64,000 bases of DNA from G963668605 sp963668605 (GTDB taxonomy: Bacteria; Acidobacteriota; Terriglobia; Bryobacterales; Bryobacteraceae). Shown here one piece after another: positions 33,569 to 41,727 of the stretch (position 1 is the stretch's first letter; each line of letters starts with the position of its first letter). The position numbers were made by a program, and so were the translations under genes. The stretch is from positions 5,146,001 to 5,210,000 of the forward strand of contig OY764903.1 of NCBI GenBank assembly GCA_963668605.1. The letters are read 5' to 3'. Under the pieces are notes generated by a model, which worked only from the letters and a program-made list of their open reading frames with translations, had not been told where the DNA came from and did no database searches.

Positions 33569-34204
33569 TCAGCGCGCAGCTTCACCCGTGATTTTGACGT
33601 TGCGGAACTGCCCGAGATCGAAGAAGCTGCCAATGCCGACCTTGCCTGCGGCGAATTTGGCGTTGACGACTGTGAGCGAAGGTGAAGTTTTCCCGTCCAC
33701 CCAGACCTGCACCTTGCCAGCCCGGCCATCGTAGACCAGCTTCACTTTATGCCAGCCTTCGTGCGCCAGTGAGCCTGGGCCTTCCAGGGAACTCAGACGA
33801 ACGCGATCGCCCCCGTCCACCTGAAAGATGCCGTTGTGTACGTTGGCCTGCGCGGCCGCGTCGACTGACATGTGTGCGTAGTTGAAGTGATCCGCATCAC
33901 GCCACGCGTAAGCGATCATCAGCGATGTACGGCGGTTGCGCTGCGCGGCGGGCTCCTGCCGCATCTCCGCCTCAAGCGTGACGCGAATGTAGTCCGGCGT
34001 CTCGGCCACCAGAAACTGCGTTGGCCGGCGCGGCTCAGTCGCCGGGCGCGGCACGAGGAGACTCACGGTGGGAATGCCGTCGAGAGTCTCCAGCTTCCAG
34101 TCCGCCGCGATCGGCGCTTTCCACTTGAGACCGAACGCCTCGATCGTTTCGGCGGCAAACGCTGACGCCGATAGAACGATCAGACCAAGCAACGCCTTGC
34201 GCAT
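33569..34204 (-). CDS. Exported laminin-G/DUF1080-like protein
   Basis: The 211-residue product begins with a signal peptide (MRKALLGLIVLSASAFAAE). A single beta-sandwich domain of the concanavalin/DUF1080 type follows: DWKLETLDGIPTVSLL, DADHFNYAHMSVDAAAQANVHN, GWHKVKLVYDGRAGKVQVWVDG, and ending GKVGIGSFFDLGQFRNVKITG. Such domains bind or break glycosidic bonds, but no catalytic residues can be named. Its ATG overlaps the stop of the nucleotide-sugar dehydrogenase gene as ATGA. It is the last gene of the seven-gene string that begins at 40511. Confidence 0.75.
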   Translation of the reverse strand: MRKALLGLIVLSASAFAAETIEAFGLKWKAPIAADWKLETLDGIPTVSLLVPRPATEPRRPTQFLVAETPDYIRVTLEAEMRQEPAAQRNRRTSLMIAYAWRDADHFNYAHMSVDAAAQANVHNGIFQVDGGDRVRLSSLEGPGSLAHEGWHKVKLVYDGRAGKVQVWVDGKTSPSLTVVNAKFAAGKVGIGSFFDLGQFRNVKITGEAAR

Positions 34205-35532
34205 CACAACCTCACAATCTTTGGAGAGGCGATGCCCTTCAAAGCGTTGCGCGTATCCACAATCAACTTCGCCTTGCGGACAATACCTGGATAGCTGAAC
34301 AATTTGTGATCGGTGACGACCACGACGCAATCGGCGGCAGCGACGCTCTTGTTCAGATCCTGCGAGCGCAACTCGCCATCTTCCACGCGCAATTTGGGAA
34401 TGAACGGATCGCTATACGTCACCTTCGCACCGCGCCGGCCGAGCAGGTGAATAATGTCGAGTGCCGGCGATTCGCGCACATCGTCGATGTCGCGCTTGTA
34501 GGCCACGCCGAGAATGTGGATGTGCGAGCCCTTGAGCGGTTTACTGTACTCGTTGAGTGCGTTCTGCACCTTGTCGACCACAAAGTGCGGCATCTGGCCG
34601 TTGATGTAGCCGGCCAGTTCGATGAAGCGCGCCTCGATGCCGGCCTGCTTTGTCTTCCAGGAAAGATAGAACGGATCGATCGGGATACAGTGCCCGCCGA
34701 GTCCCGGGCCGGGATAGAAGGGCATGAAGCCGAACGGTTTTGTAGCGGCTGCGTCGATCACCTCCCAGACGTTGATGCCCATACGGTCGCACATCAGCGC
34801 CAGTTCGTTGACCAAGCCGATGTTAATCATGCGGAAGGTGTTCTCAAGCAACTTGACCATCTCGGCGACCTGTGTGGAGGCGACGGGCACGACCTTCTCA
34901 AGCGCCTGCGCGTAGAACAGCGCGCCCACTTCCGTGCAGGCGGGAGTCACTCCGCCCACCACCTTCGGGATATTGACGGTCTGGTACGTGGGATTGCCCG
35001 GATCGACCCGCTCCGGCGAGAAACACAGGAAGAAATCGCGGCCCACCTTCAGCTTGTCATTGGCGAGCATCGGCAATACAAGTTCGTCGGTCGTGCCGGG
35101 GTAAGTGGTCGACTCCAAAATCACGAGCATTCCGGCGTGAAAGTGCTTGGCGATCTCGTCGCACGCCGAGACGATGTAACTCATGTCCGGATCTTTGGTC
35201 TTGCGTAGCGGCGTGGGGACGCAGATATTGATCGTGTCTAACTCGGCAATGATCGAAAAGTCTGTGGTGGCACGCAGCTTGCCCTGGTCTACCAGCTTCT
35301 TCAGAACGCTGCTGGGCACGTCCTGTATGTAGGAATCGCCATCGTTAACCATGTTAACTTTCGATTCCTGGACGTCGATTCCAGTAACTTCGAAGCCGGC
35401 TTGCGCAAACTCGACGGCCAGCGGCAGGCCAACGTAGCCCAATCCGACGATGCCGACTTTTGCTGTCTTATTCCGGATCTTGCCCGCCAGGACGGCGGAA
35501 ACGGGTGCGCTCTTCTCAGCCTGTTTTCTCAT
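34204..35532 (-). CDS. UDP-sugar dehydrogenase (WecC/Ugd superfamily)
   Basis: The 442-residue NAD-dependent dehydrogenase oxidises a UDP-sugar C6 alcohol to the uronic acid. The NAD loop GIVGLGYVGLPLAVEFAQAG is near residue 25. VPTPLRKTKDPDMSYIVSA and LESTTYPGTTDELVLP are typical. The catalytic Cys is in PGPGLGGHCIPIDPFYL. It is closest to WecC-type enzymes that make UDP-ManNAcA or UDP-GlcNAcA; the exact sugar is not determinable. ATG 35532 has GGAGGAG upstream; a TTG at 35556 is possible. It overlaps dapF by 17 bases, and its stop overlaps the next start as ATGA. Confidence 0.92.
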   Translation of the reverse strand: MRKQAEKSAPVSAVLAGKIRNKTAKVGIVGLGYVGLPLAVEFAQAGFEVTGIDVQESKVNMVNDGDSYIQDVPSSVLKKLVDQGKLRATTDFSIIAELDTINICVPTPLRKTKDPDMSYIVSACDEIAKHFHAGMLVILESTTYPGTTDELVLPMLANDKLKVGRDFFLCFSPERVDPGNPTYQTVNIPKVVGGVTPACTEVGALFYAQALEKVVPVASTQVAEMVKLLENTFRMINIGLVNELALMCDRMGINVWEVIDAAATKPFGFMPFYPGPGLGGHCIPIDPFYLSWKTKQAGIEARFIELAGYINGQMPHFVVDKVQNALNEYSKPLKGSHIHILGVAYKRDIDDVRESPALDIIHLLGRRGAKVTYSDPFIPKLRVEDGELRSQDLNKSVAAADCVVVVTDHKLFSYPGIVRKAKLIVDTRNALKGIASPKIVRL

Positions 35533-36328
35533 GAAAGTAGAATTCTCCTCCGGCAACGATCTCCGCCGGGCCTACGAGAAAGACATCCTCTCCATTGTCC
35601 CAGCGCAAATCCAACGGACCCGCCGGGGTAAGCACCCGGACGGGACTCGTCACAACTTTCCGGAGTATAGCAGCAACCGCTGCGCCCGTGGACCCAGTCC
35701 CCGAACTCATCGTTTCGCCCACGCCGCGCTCGAAGAAGCGCACGTCGATGCTGTGCCCATTGACCGGAACGACAAAGGAGACGTTGGTGCGATTCGGAAA
35801 ATGCGGATGGCGCTCGACCTCCGCTCCGATTTTGCGCCAGTCGAGCGAGAAGTCATCGACGAAGATCGCACATTGCGGATTACCCACATCGAGGATCGTA
35901 GCGTCGACCGAACCCGCCTCAAGCGGCAACGAAAAGTGCAGATTGCCAGGCTCGACTATCGGGCGCCCCATGTTCATCTCAAAAATAAATTCGCGGCCGC
36001 TACGCTCGAGCAGGCGCAAGTGCTTAACGCCCGCGCCGGTGCGAATCGAGACCTCATCGCTCGAGACGCCGGCCTCGATCAGAAACGCGGCGGCGCAGCG
36101 CGTTCCATTGCCCGAAATCTCCGGCTCCGAACCGTCCGAGTTGAACAGGCGTATCCAGGGCATCCCGTTCTCGCGGCCCACAATCAGCCATCCGTCGGCG
36201 CCGATGCCCGTGTGGCGGTCGCAGATCGCAATGGCCGCAGCCGAATAATCCGCCAGGGGAGCCTGCTGCGCCCAGGTCAACAGAAAGTCGTTTCGGGCGC
36301 CGTGCGCCTTGGTGAATGGGATCTTCAT
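35516..36328 (-). CDS. dapF: Diaminopimelate epimerase-like protein with Ser in place of second Cys
   Basis: The 270-residue DapF-fold protein has FTKAHGARNDFLL at the N-terminus. The first catalytic Cys is C78 in EISGNGTRCAAAFL. At the second active-site block, the read is ERGVGETMSSGTGSTGAAV. Normal DapF has Cys there (ETLACGTG), but here it is Ser209 (codons AGT TCG). Standard DapF uses both Cys as acid and base to interconvert LL- and meso-DAP. A Ser variant may be impaired or act on another amino acid. It overlaps the glycosyltransferase gene by four bases (ATGA) and the dehydrogenase gene by 17. Confidence 0.85.
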   Translation of the reverse strand: MKIPFTKAHGARNDFLLTWAQQAPLADYSAAAIAICDRHTGIGADGWLIVGRENGMPWIRLFNSDGSEPEISGNGTRCAAAFLIEAGVSSDEVSIRTGAGVKHLRLLERSGREFIFEMNMGRPIVEPGNLHFSLPLEAGSVDATILDVGNPQCAIFVDDFSLDWRKIGAEVERHPHFPNRTNVSFVVPVNGHSIDVRFFERGVGETMSSGTGSTGAAVAAILRKVVTSPVRVLTPAGPLDLRWDNGEDVFLVGPAEIVAGGEFYFHEKTG

Positions 36329-37920
36329 CTCTTCCTATATATCTCGAACGGCGCCGCACCGTATACCGTGAGCGTTTGCACGCGCTCAAAGCGTGAGGGC
36401 GGACGCGCCTTCTGGATCGCATCGCTGACCCTGTCACCGGAAATCGCGATGGCCCACTTCTCGTGGGCAAACAGATCCGGACGCGCCAGGGCAGCCAGCC
36501 AAAGTGGCTCCGTTCCGTCGTGCAGCGATTCGCGCAACGGGATGTCCGCCTCCTGCAACACGGCGGTAAGATCGCCGAAGCTGAAAAAAACACCGTCGCC
36601 TGTGCGGTAGTTCTGGCGCAGGTACGCTGCCGCCTGGTGCGTCAACTCGCGCCGCGCCGCAGAATTCACCTGCGACTCTTTCCAACAGATCCAGTTCTCC
36701 GCGCGTGGATACCCGAACCAGGGCGCGACGGCCAGCAGCAGAACCGCCGCCGCGCTGAAGCCGCGAAGGCGCGCGGGCGTGACCGCGACAATCGCACCGG
36801 CGCCCAAGGCAAACAGCGGCAGCACTGCGAGTCCGTATCGCGTGTTGTACCAGGCGTTCGGCCAGAGTTGCGGAACGAAGATCGGCGTGCCGGATGAATA
36901 CAGGCTCATCACATAGAAGACAGGCGGCAGCGTCAACAGGAACACCGGCCAGAAGGCACGCTTCCAGAGTGCCGCGAGCAGGCCCGCCGCGCCCATCCAG
37001 AATAGGGGAGTTCCCACGCAGAGCGTCGCCGCAGCGCGGTAGTAGAGCCAGGCTTTGCCCCAATCATGATCGCCGGCATAGCGTTGCATGCCTTGCGCGA
37101 GTTGACGGTTGTAGATCGCAATCGCCGAGTACGGCCCGCGATAGAACTCCAGCGGATCGCCCCAGAACCACCAGTTATGGCCGAGCCACCAGAGCGCGCC
37201 AAGACTGGATGCGAGTGCGAATGCCGCGGCGATCATGAAACGCCGGGCGGGCGCGGTAAGCAGAAAATAGATCGCGAAAAACGGGATCAGAAACCAACCC
37301 TCATAACGCGTCAGCGTGGCGAGCAGTACGCAGACAGCCGCGCCCGCCACCAGCCAGGGGGACGGAGTTTGCCGGTAGGCCACCGAAAAGTAGAGCGCTC
37401 CACAGACGCACGCAAAAAAGAGCGCCTCCGTCATCGCCGTGGATTGCAGGTAGAGCAGATTTGGATTGAGTGCAAAGACCAGGACGGCCACCAGGGCCGC
37501 GAGCCCACTCCCGAGTGCGCGCCGCACGGCCGCAAACAGAAATGTGCCCGCCGTTACGAAACACACCGTCATCGGAATCGTACCGGCCAAGCCGTTGCGC
37601 CACCACGGGTCATGTTGGACGAATGGGAGCATCAGCAAGTGCGGCAGTGGAAGCCACACCGTGCCGATCAGCTTGACGGTGAAGGCACGCGCATCGACAA
37701 TTCGCCGCGCGATCGCCAAATGCGCCATCGCGTCGCCATAGTAAAGCAGATATCCGTGCGAATAAAAGAACCACGCCGCGGCGGCCGAGATCGCCGCCAG
37801 CAGGAGCGCGGCGCCGGCGGTTTGGAAGACCGCCGTCAAGCCTCCACTGGCAGCCGCCACCGCCTGCCGCTTGCGGGGCTTAGAATTCCGTGGCAGCTTT
37901 GAGTTCCTGGAATCGGGCAT
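36325..37920 (-). CDS. GT39-like membrane glycosyltransferase
   Basis: The 531-residue polytopic protein has about 11 membrane segments. Its first periplasmic loop, YYGDAMAHLAIARRIVDARA, carries the acidic residue expected of GT-C enzymes. PLPHLLMLPFVQHDPWWRNG and TRYEGWFLIPFFAIYFLL follow. A soluble C-terminal domain of about 120 residues follows the last membrane segment. Such enzymes transfer sugars from polyprenyl-phosphate donors outside the inner membrane. The acceptor is unknown. It overlaps pfkB-like kinase by 41 bases and dapF by four, so it is part of the tight minus-strand string. Confidence 0.82.
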   Translation of the reverse strand: MPDSRNSKLPRNSKPRKRQAVAAASGGLTAVFQTAGAALLLAAISAAAAWFFYSHGYLLYYGDAMAHLAIARRIVDARAFTVKLIGTVWLPLPHLLMLPFVQHDPWWRNGLAGTIPMTVCFVTAGTFLFAAVRRALGSGLAALVAVLVFALNPNLLYLQSTAMTEALFFACVCGALYFSVAYRQTPSPWLVAGAAVCVLLATLTRYEGWFLIPFFAIYFLLTAPARRFMIAAAFALASSLGALWWLGHNWWFWGDPLEFYRGPYSAIAIYNRQLAQGMQRYAGDHDWGKAWLYYRAAATLCVGTPLFWMGAAGLLAALWKRAFWPVFLLTLPPVFYVMSLYSSGTPIFVPQLWPNAWYNTRYGLAVLPLFALGAGAIVAVTPARLRGFSAAAVLLLAVAPWFGYPRAENWICWKESQVNSAARRELTHQAAAYLRQNYRTGDGVFFSFGDLTAVLQEADIPLRESLHDGTEPLWLAALARPDLFAHEKWAIAISGDRVSDAIQKARPPSRFERVQTLTVYGAAPFEIYRKR

Positions 37921-38797
37921 CGATCTCCGCGCGCGTCAGTGTCCGGAAGCGGTCCACACCGAACTTCTCGCAACAGAAGCTTCCCATGACGGAGCCGTAA
38001 ATCACGGCGCGCCGAAGCTCCATCGGTTCACGAGCAAAGTCGGCGGCGCCCAATCCCTTCGATGCAAGATAACCGATGAAGCCGCCGGCGAAACAATCGC
38101 CCGCGCCAGTGGGATCGAAGACGCTGTCGAGCAGATAGCCTGGCACGACGAAGTAGCCATCGCGGCGGAAGAGCATCGCGCCATATTCGCCGCGCTTGAT
38201 CACGAGCGTGCTGGGCCCCATGTCGAGAATCTTCGCGGCAGCTTTTTTCAGGTTCGTTTCGCCGGAGAGCATGCGGGCTTCGCCGTCATTGATCAGAAGG
38301 AAATCCCATTCGCGGATCGTGTCGAGCAACTCCTGGCGGAAGTCGGAAATCCAGAAGTTCATCGTATCGCCGCCAGTCAACTTCGGCTGGACCATCTGCG
38401 CGCGCACACTGCGCTGCAACGCGGGCTGAATATTTCCGAGCAGCAGAAAGGGATGCTTCGAATACGCTTCCGGCAGTTTCGGCTGGAAATCCGCGAAAAC
38501 ATTCAGATCCGTGCGCAGCGTCGTGCGGTCGTTCATGTCATTCGAATACACGCCCGACCAGAAAAATGTTTTGCCGGGCACACGCTCGAGGCCCGTGAGA
38601 TCGATTCCGTGCGAGGAGAGCAGGTCCACGTCCTTCTGCTCGAAATCGTCGCCCACAACGGCAACGATGCTGACGTCCGTGAAATTGCTGGCGGCCAGGG
38701 AAATATAAGTGCAGGCGCCGCCGAGCATGCGCTCGACCTTACCGTACGGCGTTTCCACGCCATCATAAGCTACAGAGCCAACTACAACAAGAGACAT
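37880..38797 (-). CDS. PfkB family carbohydrate kinase
   Basis: The 305-residue ribokinase-fold kinase has an N-terminal GGACTYISLAASNF motif near residue 25. Near the C-terminus the anion hole and catalytic base sit in FDPTGAGDCFAGGFIGYL. NDGEARMLSGE and LVIKRGEYGAMLF match PfkB_1 and PfkB_2 regions. The sugar or nucleoside substrate cannot be told. An upstream frame-compatible start would add 34 basic residues inside the decarboxylase gene and is not used. The gene starts 17 bases after the decarboxylase stop and overlaps the glycosyltransferase gene by 41 bases. Confidence 0.9.
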   Translation of the reverse strand: MSLVVVGSVAYDGVETPYGKVERMLGGACTYISLAASNFTDVSIVAVVGDDFEQKDVDLLSSHGIDLTGLERVPGKTFFWSGVYSNDMNDRTTLRTDLNVFADFQPKLPEAYSKHPFLLLGNIQPALQRSVRAQMVQPKLTGGDTMNFWISDFRQELLDTIREWDFLLINDGEARMLSGETNLKKAAAKILDMGPSTLVIKRGEYGAMLFRRDGYFVVPGYLLDSVFDPTGAGDCFAGGFIGYLASKGLGAADFAREPMELRRAVIYGSVMGSFCCEKFGVDRFRTLTRAEIDARFQELKAATEF

Positions 38798-38814
38798 TCT
38801 TCGATTGTAACCGT

Positions 38815-40212
38815 TCACGCCGAAATCGCGGCCAGACGTCCGATTAGAGCGAGGGTCGCGTCGACGTCCGCCTCTTCGGTACGCGGGTTGATGGTGCACA
38901 TGCGCAGAACAGTCCGGCTGCGCAGCGTCGTGGATGTGAGGAATGCAAAGCCGTCCGCGAGCATGCGCTCGACGATCTGATAGTGCTCTTCATTGCTGAG
39001 CTTCGCGCACCGGAACGTGACGATACCCATTTGCGCGGACGTCTCAATTTCCCACCCGGGCATGGCGCGCAGACTGCGCTCGGTGTACTCGGCCAACTCA
39101 AAACCACGCGTAATGGCGGCCTCGATTGCGTCCAACCCGAAGACCTGGAACGTAAGCCAGAGCTTGAGGGCGCGAAAGCTACGCGTTAGTTGCACGCCGC
39201 GATCACAGAAATGAACTTCCTCGGAGTTGCGGTGCACATCGCGCAAGTACTCGGGCATGATACGAAACGTCTCCGCCAACAAGTGCCCATCGCGCACAAA
39301 AACGCAGCCGCACTCAAACGGCTGAAAGAGCCATTTGTGCGGATCGAGCGAAACGGAATCAGCAAGATCAAGACCTTTGAGAATCTCACGCCCGCGCGGG
39401 CAGATGGCGGCGGCCGCTCCGTAGGCGCCGTCGACATGCAACCATAGATTCTCTTCCTGGCACAGCGCGGCCAGTTCCGGCAGCGGATCGACCGCACCCG
39501 TGTTCGTCGTGCCCGCGTTCGCCACGATGCAGAACGGCACAAGCCCGGCGGCGCGGTCGGTGGCGATCGCCCGGCGCAACTCGGGCAGGGGAATCCGGTA
39601 GTCTGCATCCGCAGCCAGCTTGCGGATTTGCGCGGGCCGGAAGCCGATCACGTCGAGCGCGCGATCGACGCACGAGTGCGTCTGGTTGGAACAGTAGATC
39701 ACTGCGCCAGCCATCTCACCGCCCAGCCGCACACGGCGCGCCACAGCCAACGCCGTCAGATTTGCCATCGACCCGCCGCTGACGAAAAGTCCTTCGCAAC
39801 TCCCGGCAAGCCCGCAGAGATCGCGCAGCCATCCGGTGGTGACCAACTCCATCGCCGCCGCCGCCGAGCCGCCCATCCAAGTGCCCGCAAAAACATTGAA
39901 ACCCACCGCCAGCGCATCCGCCATTGCCCCCACATAATTTGCGGCGCTCGGCACAAATGCAAAAAAACGCGGGTGATTCACGCGCAGACAGTTGGGAAAG
40001 ACCTCGCGCTGGAGCCGCTCCAGCATCGCTTGCGGGTCCGTGCCCGAGCGCGGCACGGGTTCATCCAGTGTGGCCATCAACTCGGGACGGCCCACTTTGC
40101 GCCCAATCGGCTGATCCTTGAGCGAATCGAAATGATCGACGAGCACATCGATCACTTGATAGCCGAAGCGGCGCATCTCATCGCGAGACAGCTCCAGTCG
40201 ATCCGGCCTCAC
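38815..40212 (-). CDS. PLP-dependent group II amino-acid decarboxylase
   Basis: The 465-residue product resembles aromatic-L-amino-acid and related decarboxylases. HPRFFAFVPSAANYVGAMAD is near 80, and SGGSMANLTALAVARR and HVDGAYGAAAAI (Asp to the PLP nitrogen) follow. The PLP Lys is in VSLDPHKWLFQPFECG. The amino acid used is not clear from sequence. It starts at GTG 40212, which overlaps the stop of the 100-residue gene as GTGA. Next in the operon is the PfkB kinase. Confidence 0.92.
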   Translation of the reverse strand: MRPDRLELSRDEMRRFGYQVIDVLVDHFDSLKDQPIGRKVGRPELMATLDEPVPRSGTDPQAMLERLQREVFPNCLRVNHPRFFAFVPSAANYVGAMADALAVGFNVFAGTWMGGSAAAAMELVTTGWLRDLCGLAGSCEGLFVSGGSMANLTALAVARRVRLGGEMAGAVIYCSNQTHSCVDRALDVIGFRPAQIRKLAADADYRIPLPELRRAIATDRAAGLVPFCIVANAGTTNTGAVDPLPELAALCQEENLWLHVDGAYGAAAAICPRGREILKGLDLADSVSLDPHKWLFQPFECGCVFVRDGHLLAETFRIMPEYLRDVHRNSEEVHFCDRGVQLTRSFRALKLWLTFQVFGLDAIEAAITRGFELAEYTERSLRAMPGWEIETSAQMGIVTFRCAKLSNEEHYQIVERMLADGFAFLTSTTLRSRTVLRMCTINPRTEEADVDATLALIGRLAAISA

Positions 40213-40511
40213 TTCTCAGCCGCCTGCTCGAGAGCGCGCTCAAGTTGCTGTTTGTCGAAGCTCGTGCTGATGAAGAGTTCCTGGCGCGCGCCGGCGCTGA
40301 GCGCAATCGCCTTCCAACCGTTCTGCACCGGTACCGTGACATGCACCTTGATTTCGCCGCGCGCGTCGCGCACCTTGCGAATCACGCCGGGGATCACGGA
40401 TCGGATCTCCTGCGGATGCGCCGCCAGCAATCGTTCGAGCAGTTCGCGCACGCCGTCGATGATGCTGTGTTCGATCTTTAGTCTGTCCTTCGCCGTTCGT
40501 AGCCGCACCAT
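40209..40511 (-). CDS. Conserved small protein of unknown function (DUF2103-like)
   Basis: The product has 100 residues starting MVRLRTAKDRLKIEHSIIDG. It is compact and charged: VRELLERLLAAHPQEIRSVIPGVIRKV, then RGEIKVHVTVPVQNGWKAIA. It vaguely resembles DUF2103 proteins (HSIIDG and IPGVI), but I am not sure of that. No cofactor or catalytic motif is visible. It is the first gene of the seven-gene minus-strand string, 34 bases from the divergent HAD gene, and its stop overlaps the decarboxylase GTG. Confidence 0.6.
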   Translation of the reverse strand: MVRLRTAKDRLKIEHSIIDGVRELLERLLAAHPQEIRSVIPGVIRKVRDARGEIKVHVTVPVQNGWKAIALSAGARQELFISTSFDKQQLERALEQAAEK

Positions 40512-40545
40512 TTTAGTGTGTCACAGGCGGCGATAATGGAGGGTA

Positions 40546-41232
40546 ATGCTGCGGCAGAATCTGATTATTGATGCGGACGATACGCTCTGGGAAAACAACA
40601 TCTACTTCCTGCGCGCCTTCGACGAGTTCGTCGAATACCTGGATCATTCCACACTGAGCGCCGAGGAAGTGCGTGCGGTTCTCGATGAAATCGAATCGGT
40701 GAACAGCCGCATCCACGGCTACGGATCGCTGAACTTCGGCCGCAACATGCAGCAGTGCTACCGGCACTTATGCGAGCGGGAGATCCGCCCGGACGACCTG
40801 GCGCGGATACTGGGTTTCGCCGAGCGCATCATGGAGCAACCGGTAGAGTTGATCGAGGGCGTTGCGGAGACACTCGAATACCTGGCGAGCCGGCACACTC
40901 TGACGCTATTTACGAAAGGCCACGCAGAAGAGCAGAAGCTCAAGATCGACCGCTCCGGGCTCGGAGTCTGGTTCGGGCATCTTGGCATCGTGAAGGAAAA
41001 AACCGCCGCAGCCTACCGTGCGCTCGTACGTGAACAGGAATTTGAGCCGGCGCTCACCTGGATGATCGGAAACTCGCCGCGTTCCGATATAAATCCGGCG
41101 CTCGAAGGCGGCATCAATGCGGTCTTCGTGCCGCACGCCGATACGTGGGTGCTGGAGCGCGAAGACCTGCACGATGGTCCCGGCAGGCTGTTACGGCTGA
41201 GCGCGTTCCGCGAACTCCGGTTGCACTTTTGA
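40546..41232 (+). CDS. HAD-superfamily hydrolase
   Basis: The 228-residue product has motif I as LIIDADDTLWEN (nucleophile Asp9, general acid Asp11). Motif II is TLFTKGHAEEQ, the Lys motif lies in IVKEKTAAAYRAL, and motif IV is MIGNSPRSDINPALEGG. The cap is helical between residues 20 and 90. It resembles phosphoglycolate or 5'-nucleotidase-like phosphatases; the substrate is unknown. It is divergent from the seven-gene string and convergent with thioredoxin, with 113 noncoding bases between. Confidence 0.9.
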   Translation: MLRQNLIIDADDTLWENNIYFLRAFDEFVEYLDHSTLSAEEVRAVLDEIESVNSRIHGYGSLNFGRNMQQCYRHLCEREIRPDDLARILGFAERIMEQPVELIEGVAETLEYLASRHTLTLFTKGHAEEQKLKIDRSGLGVWFGHLGIVKEKTAAAYRALVREQEFEPALTWMIGNSPRSDINPALEGGINAVFVPHADTWVLEREDLHDGPGRLLRLSAFRELRLHF

Positions 41233-41345
41233 CGCCGGTTTGTTCGACAGGATGAAGCTTGCGTGCCATCACAACTTGCTTATCGGATGGATCGCGCAGA
41301 TTATACGGTTCGTGATCTTCGCCGTGAAACTCCGGCCGCTATTGC

Positions 41346-41675
41346 TTAGAGATGCGCGTCGAGCATCTTCTGGAGATCGGATTTGCCCGTCGCCCCAACC
41401 TTCTGCTCGACGACCTTGCCGCCCTTGAACAGCAGCAGCGTAGGAATGCCGCGCACGTTGTAACGCGCGGCTGTGCCGTTGTTCTCATCGACGTTCAGCT
41501 TACCGATCTTGACGCGGCCCGAGTAATCCTCGGCCAGTGTGTCGATCGTCGGCGTCATCATGCGGCACGGTCCGCACCATTCGGCCCAGAAATCGACTAG
41601 CACCGGAGTCTCGGAGCCAATCACGTCGGTGTCAAAAGTCGCGTCTGTAAACGTTAGCGTATTCTGCCCTGCCAT
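41346..41675 (-). CDS. trxA: Thioredoxin
   Basis: The 109-residue protein is the standard thioredoxin length. The active site is FWAEWCGPCRMM (C34, C37), VRGIPTLLLFKGG carries the cis-Pro, and there is no signal peptide. It reduces disulfides in cytoplasmic proteins such as ribonucleotide reductase, being itself reduced by thioredoxin reductase, which is not in the window. It lies 52 bases downstream of glgA on the same strand. Confidence 0.97.
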   Translation of the reverse strand: MAGQNTLTFTDATFDTDVIGSETPVLVDFWAEWCGPCRMMTPTIDTLAEDYSGRVKIGKLNVDENNGTAARYNVRGIPTLLLFKGGKVVEQKVGATGKSDLQKMLDAHL

Positions 41676-41727
41676 GGTTTTAATCCATCTCCCATATTTG
41701 CTAGATGATTCAAGTTCCTTGCGCGAT

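Noticed and set aside
35450..36610. 386-residue plus-strand frame over dapF and the glycosyltransferase gene
   Set aside because: Antisense to genes with clear catalytic motifs; no motif of its own.
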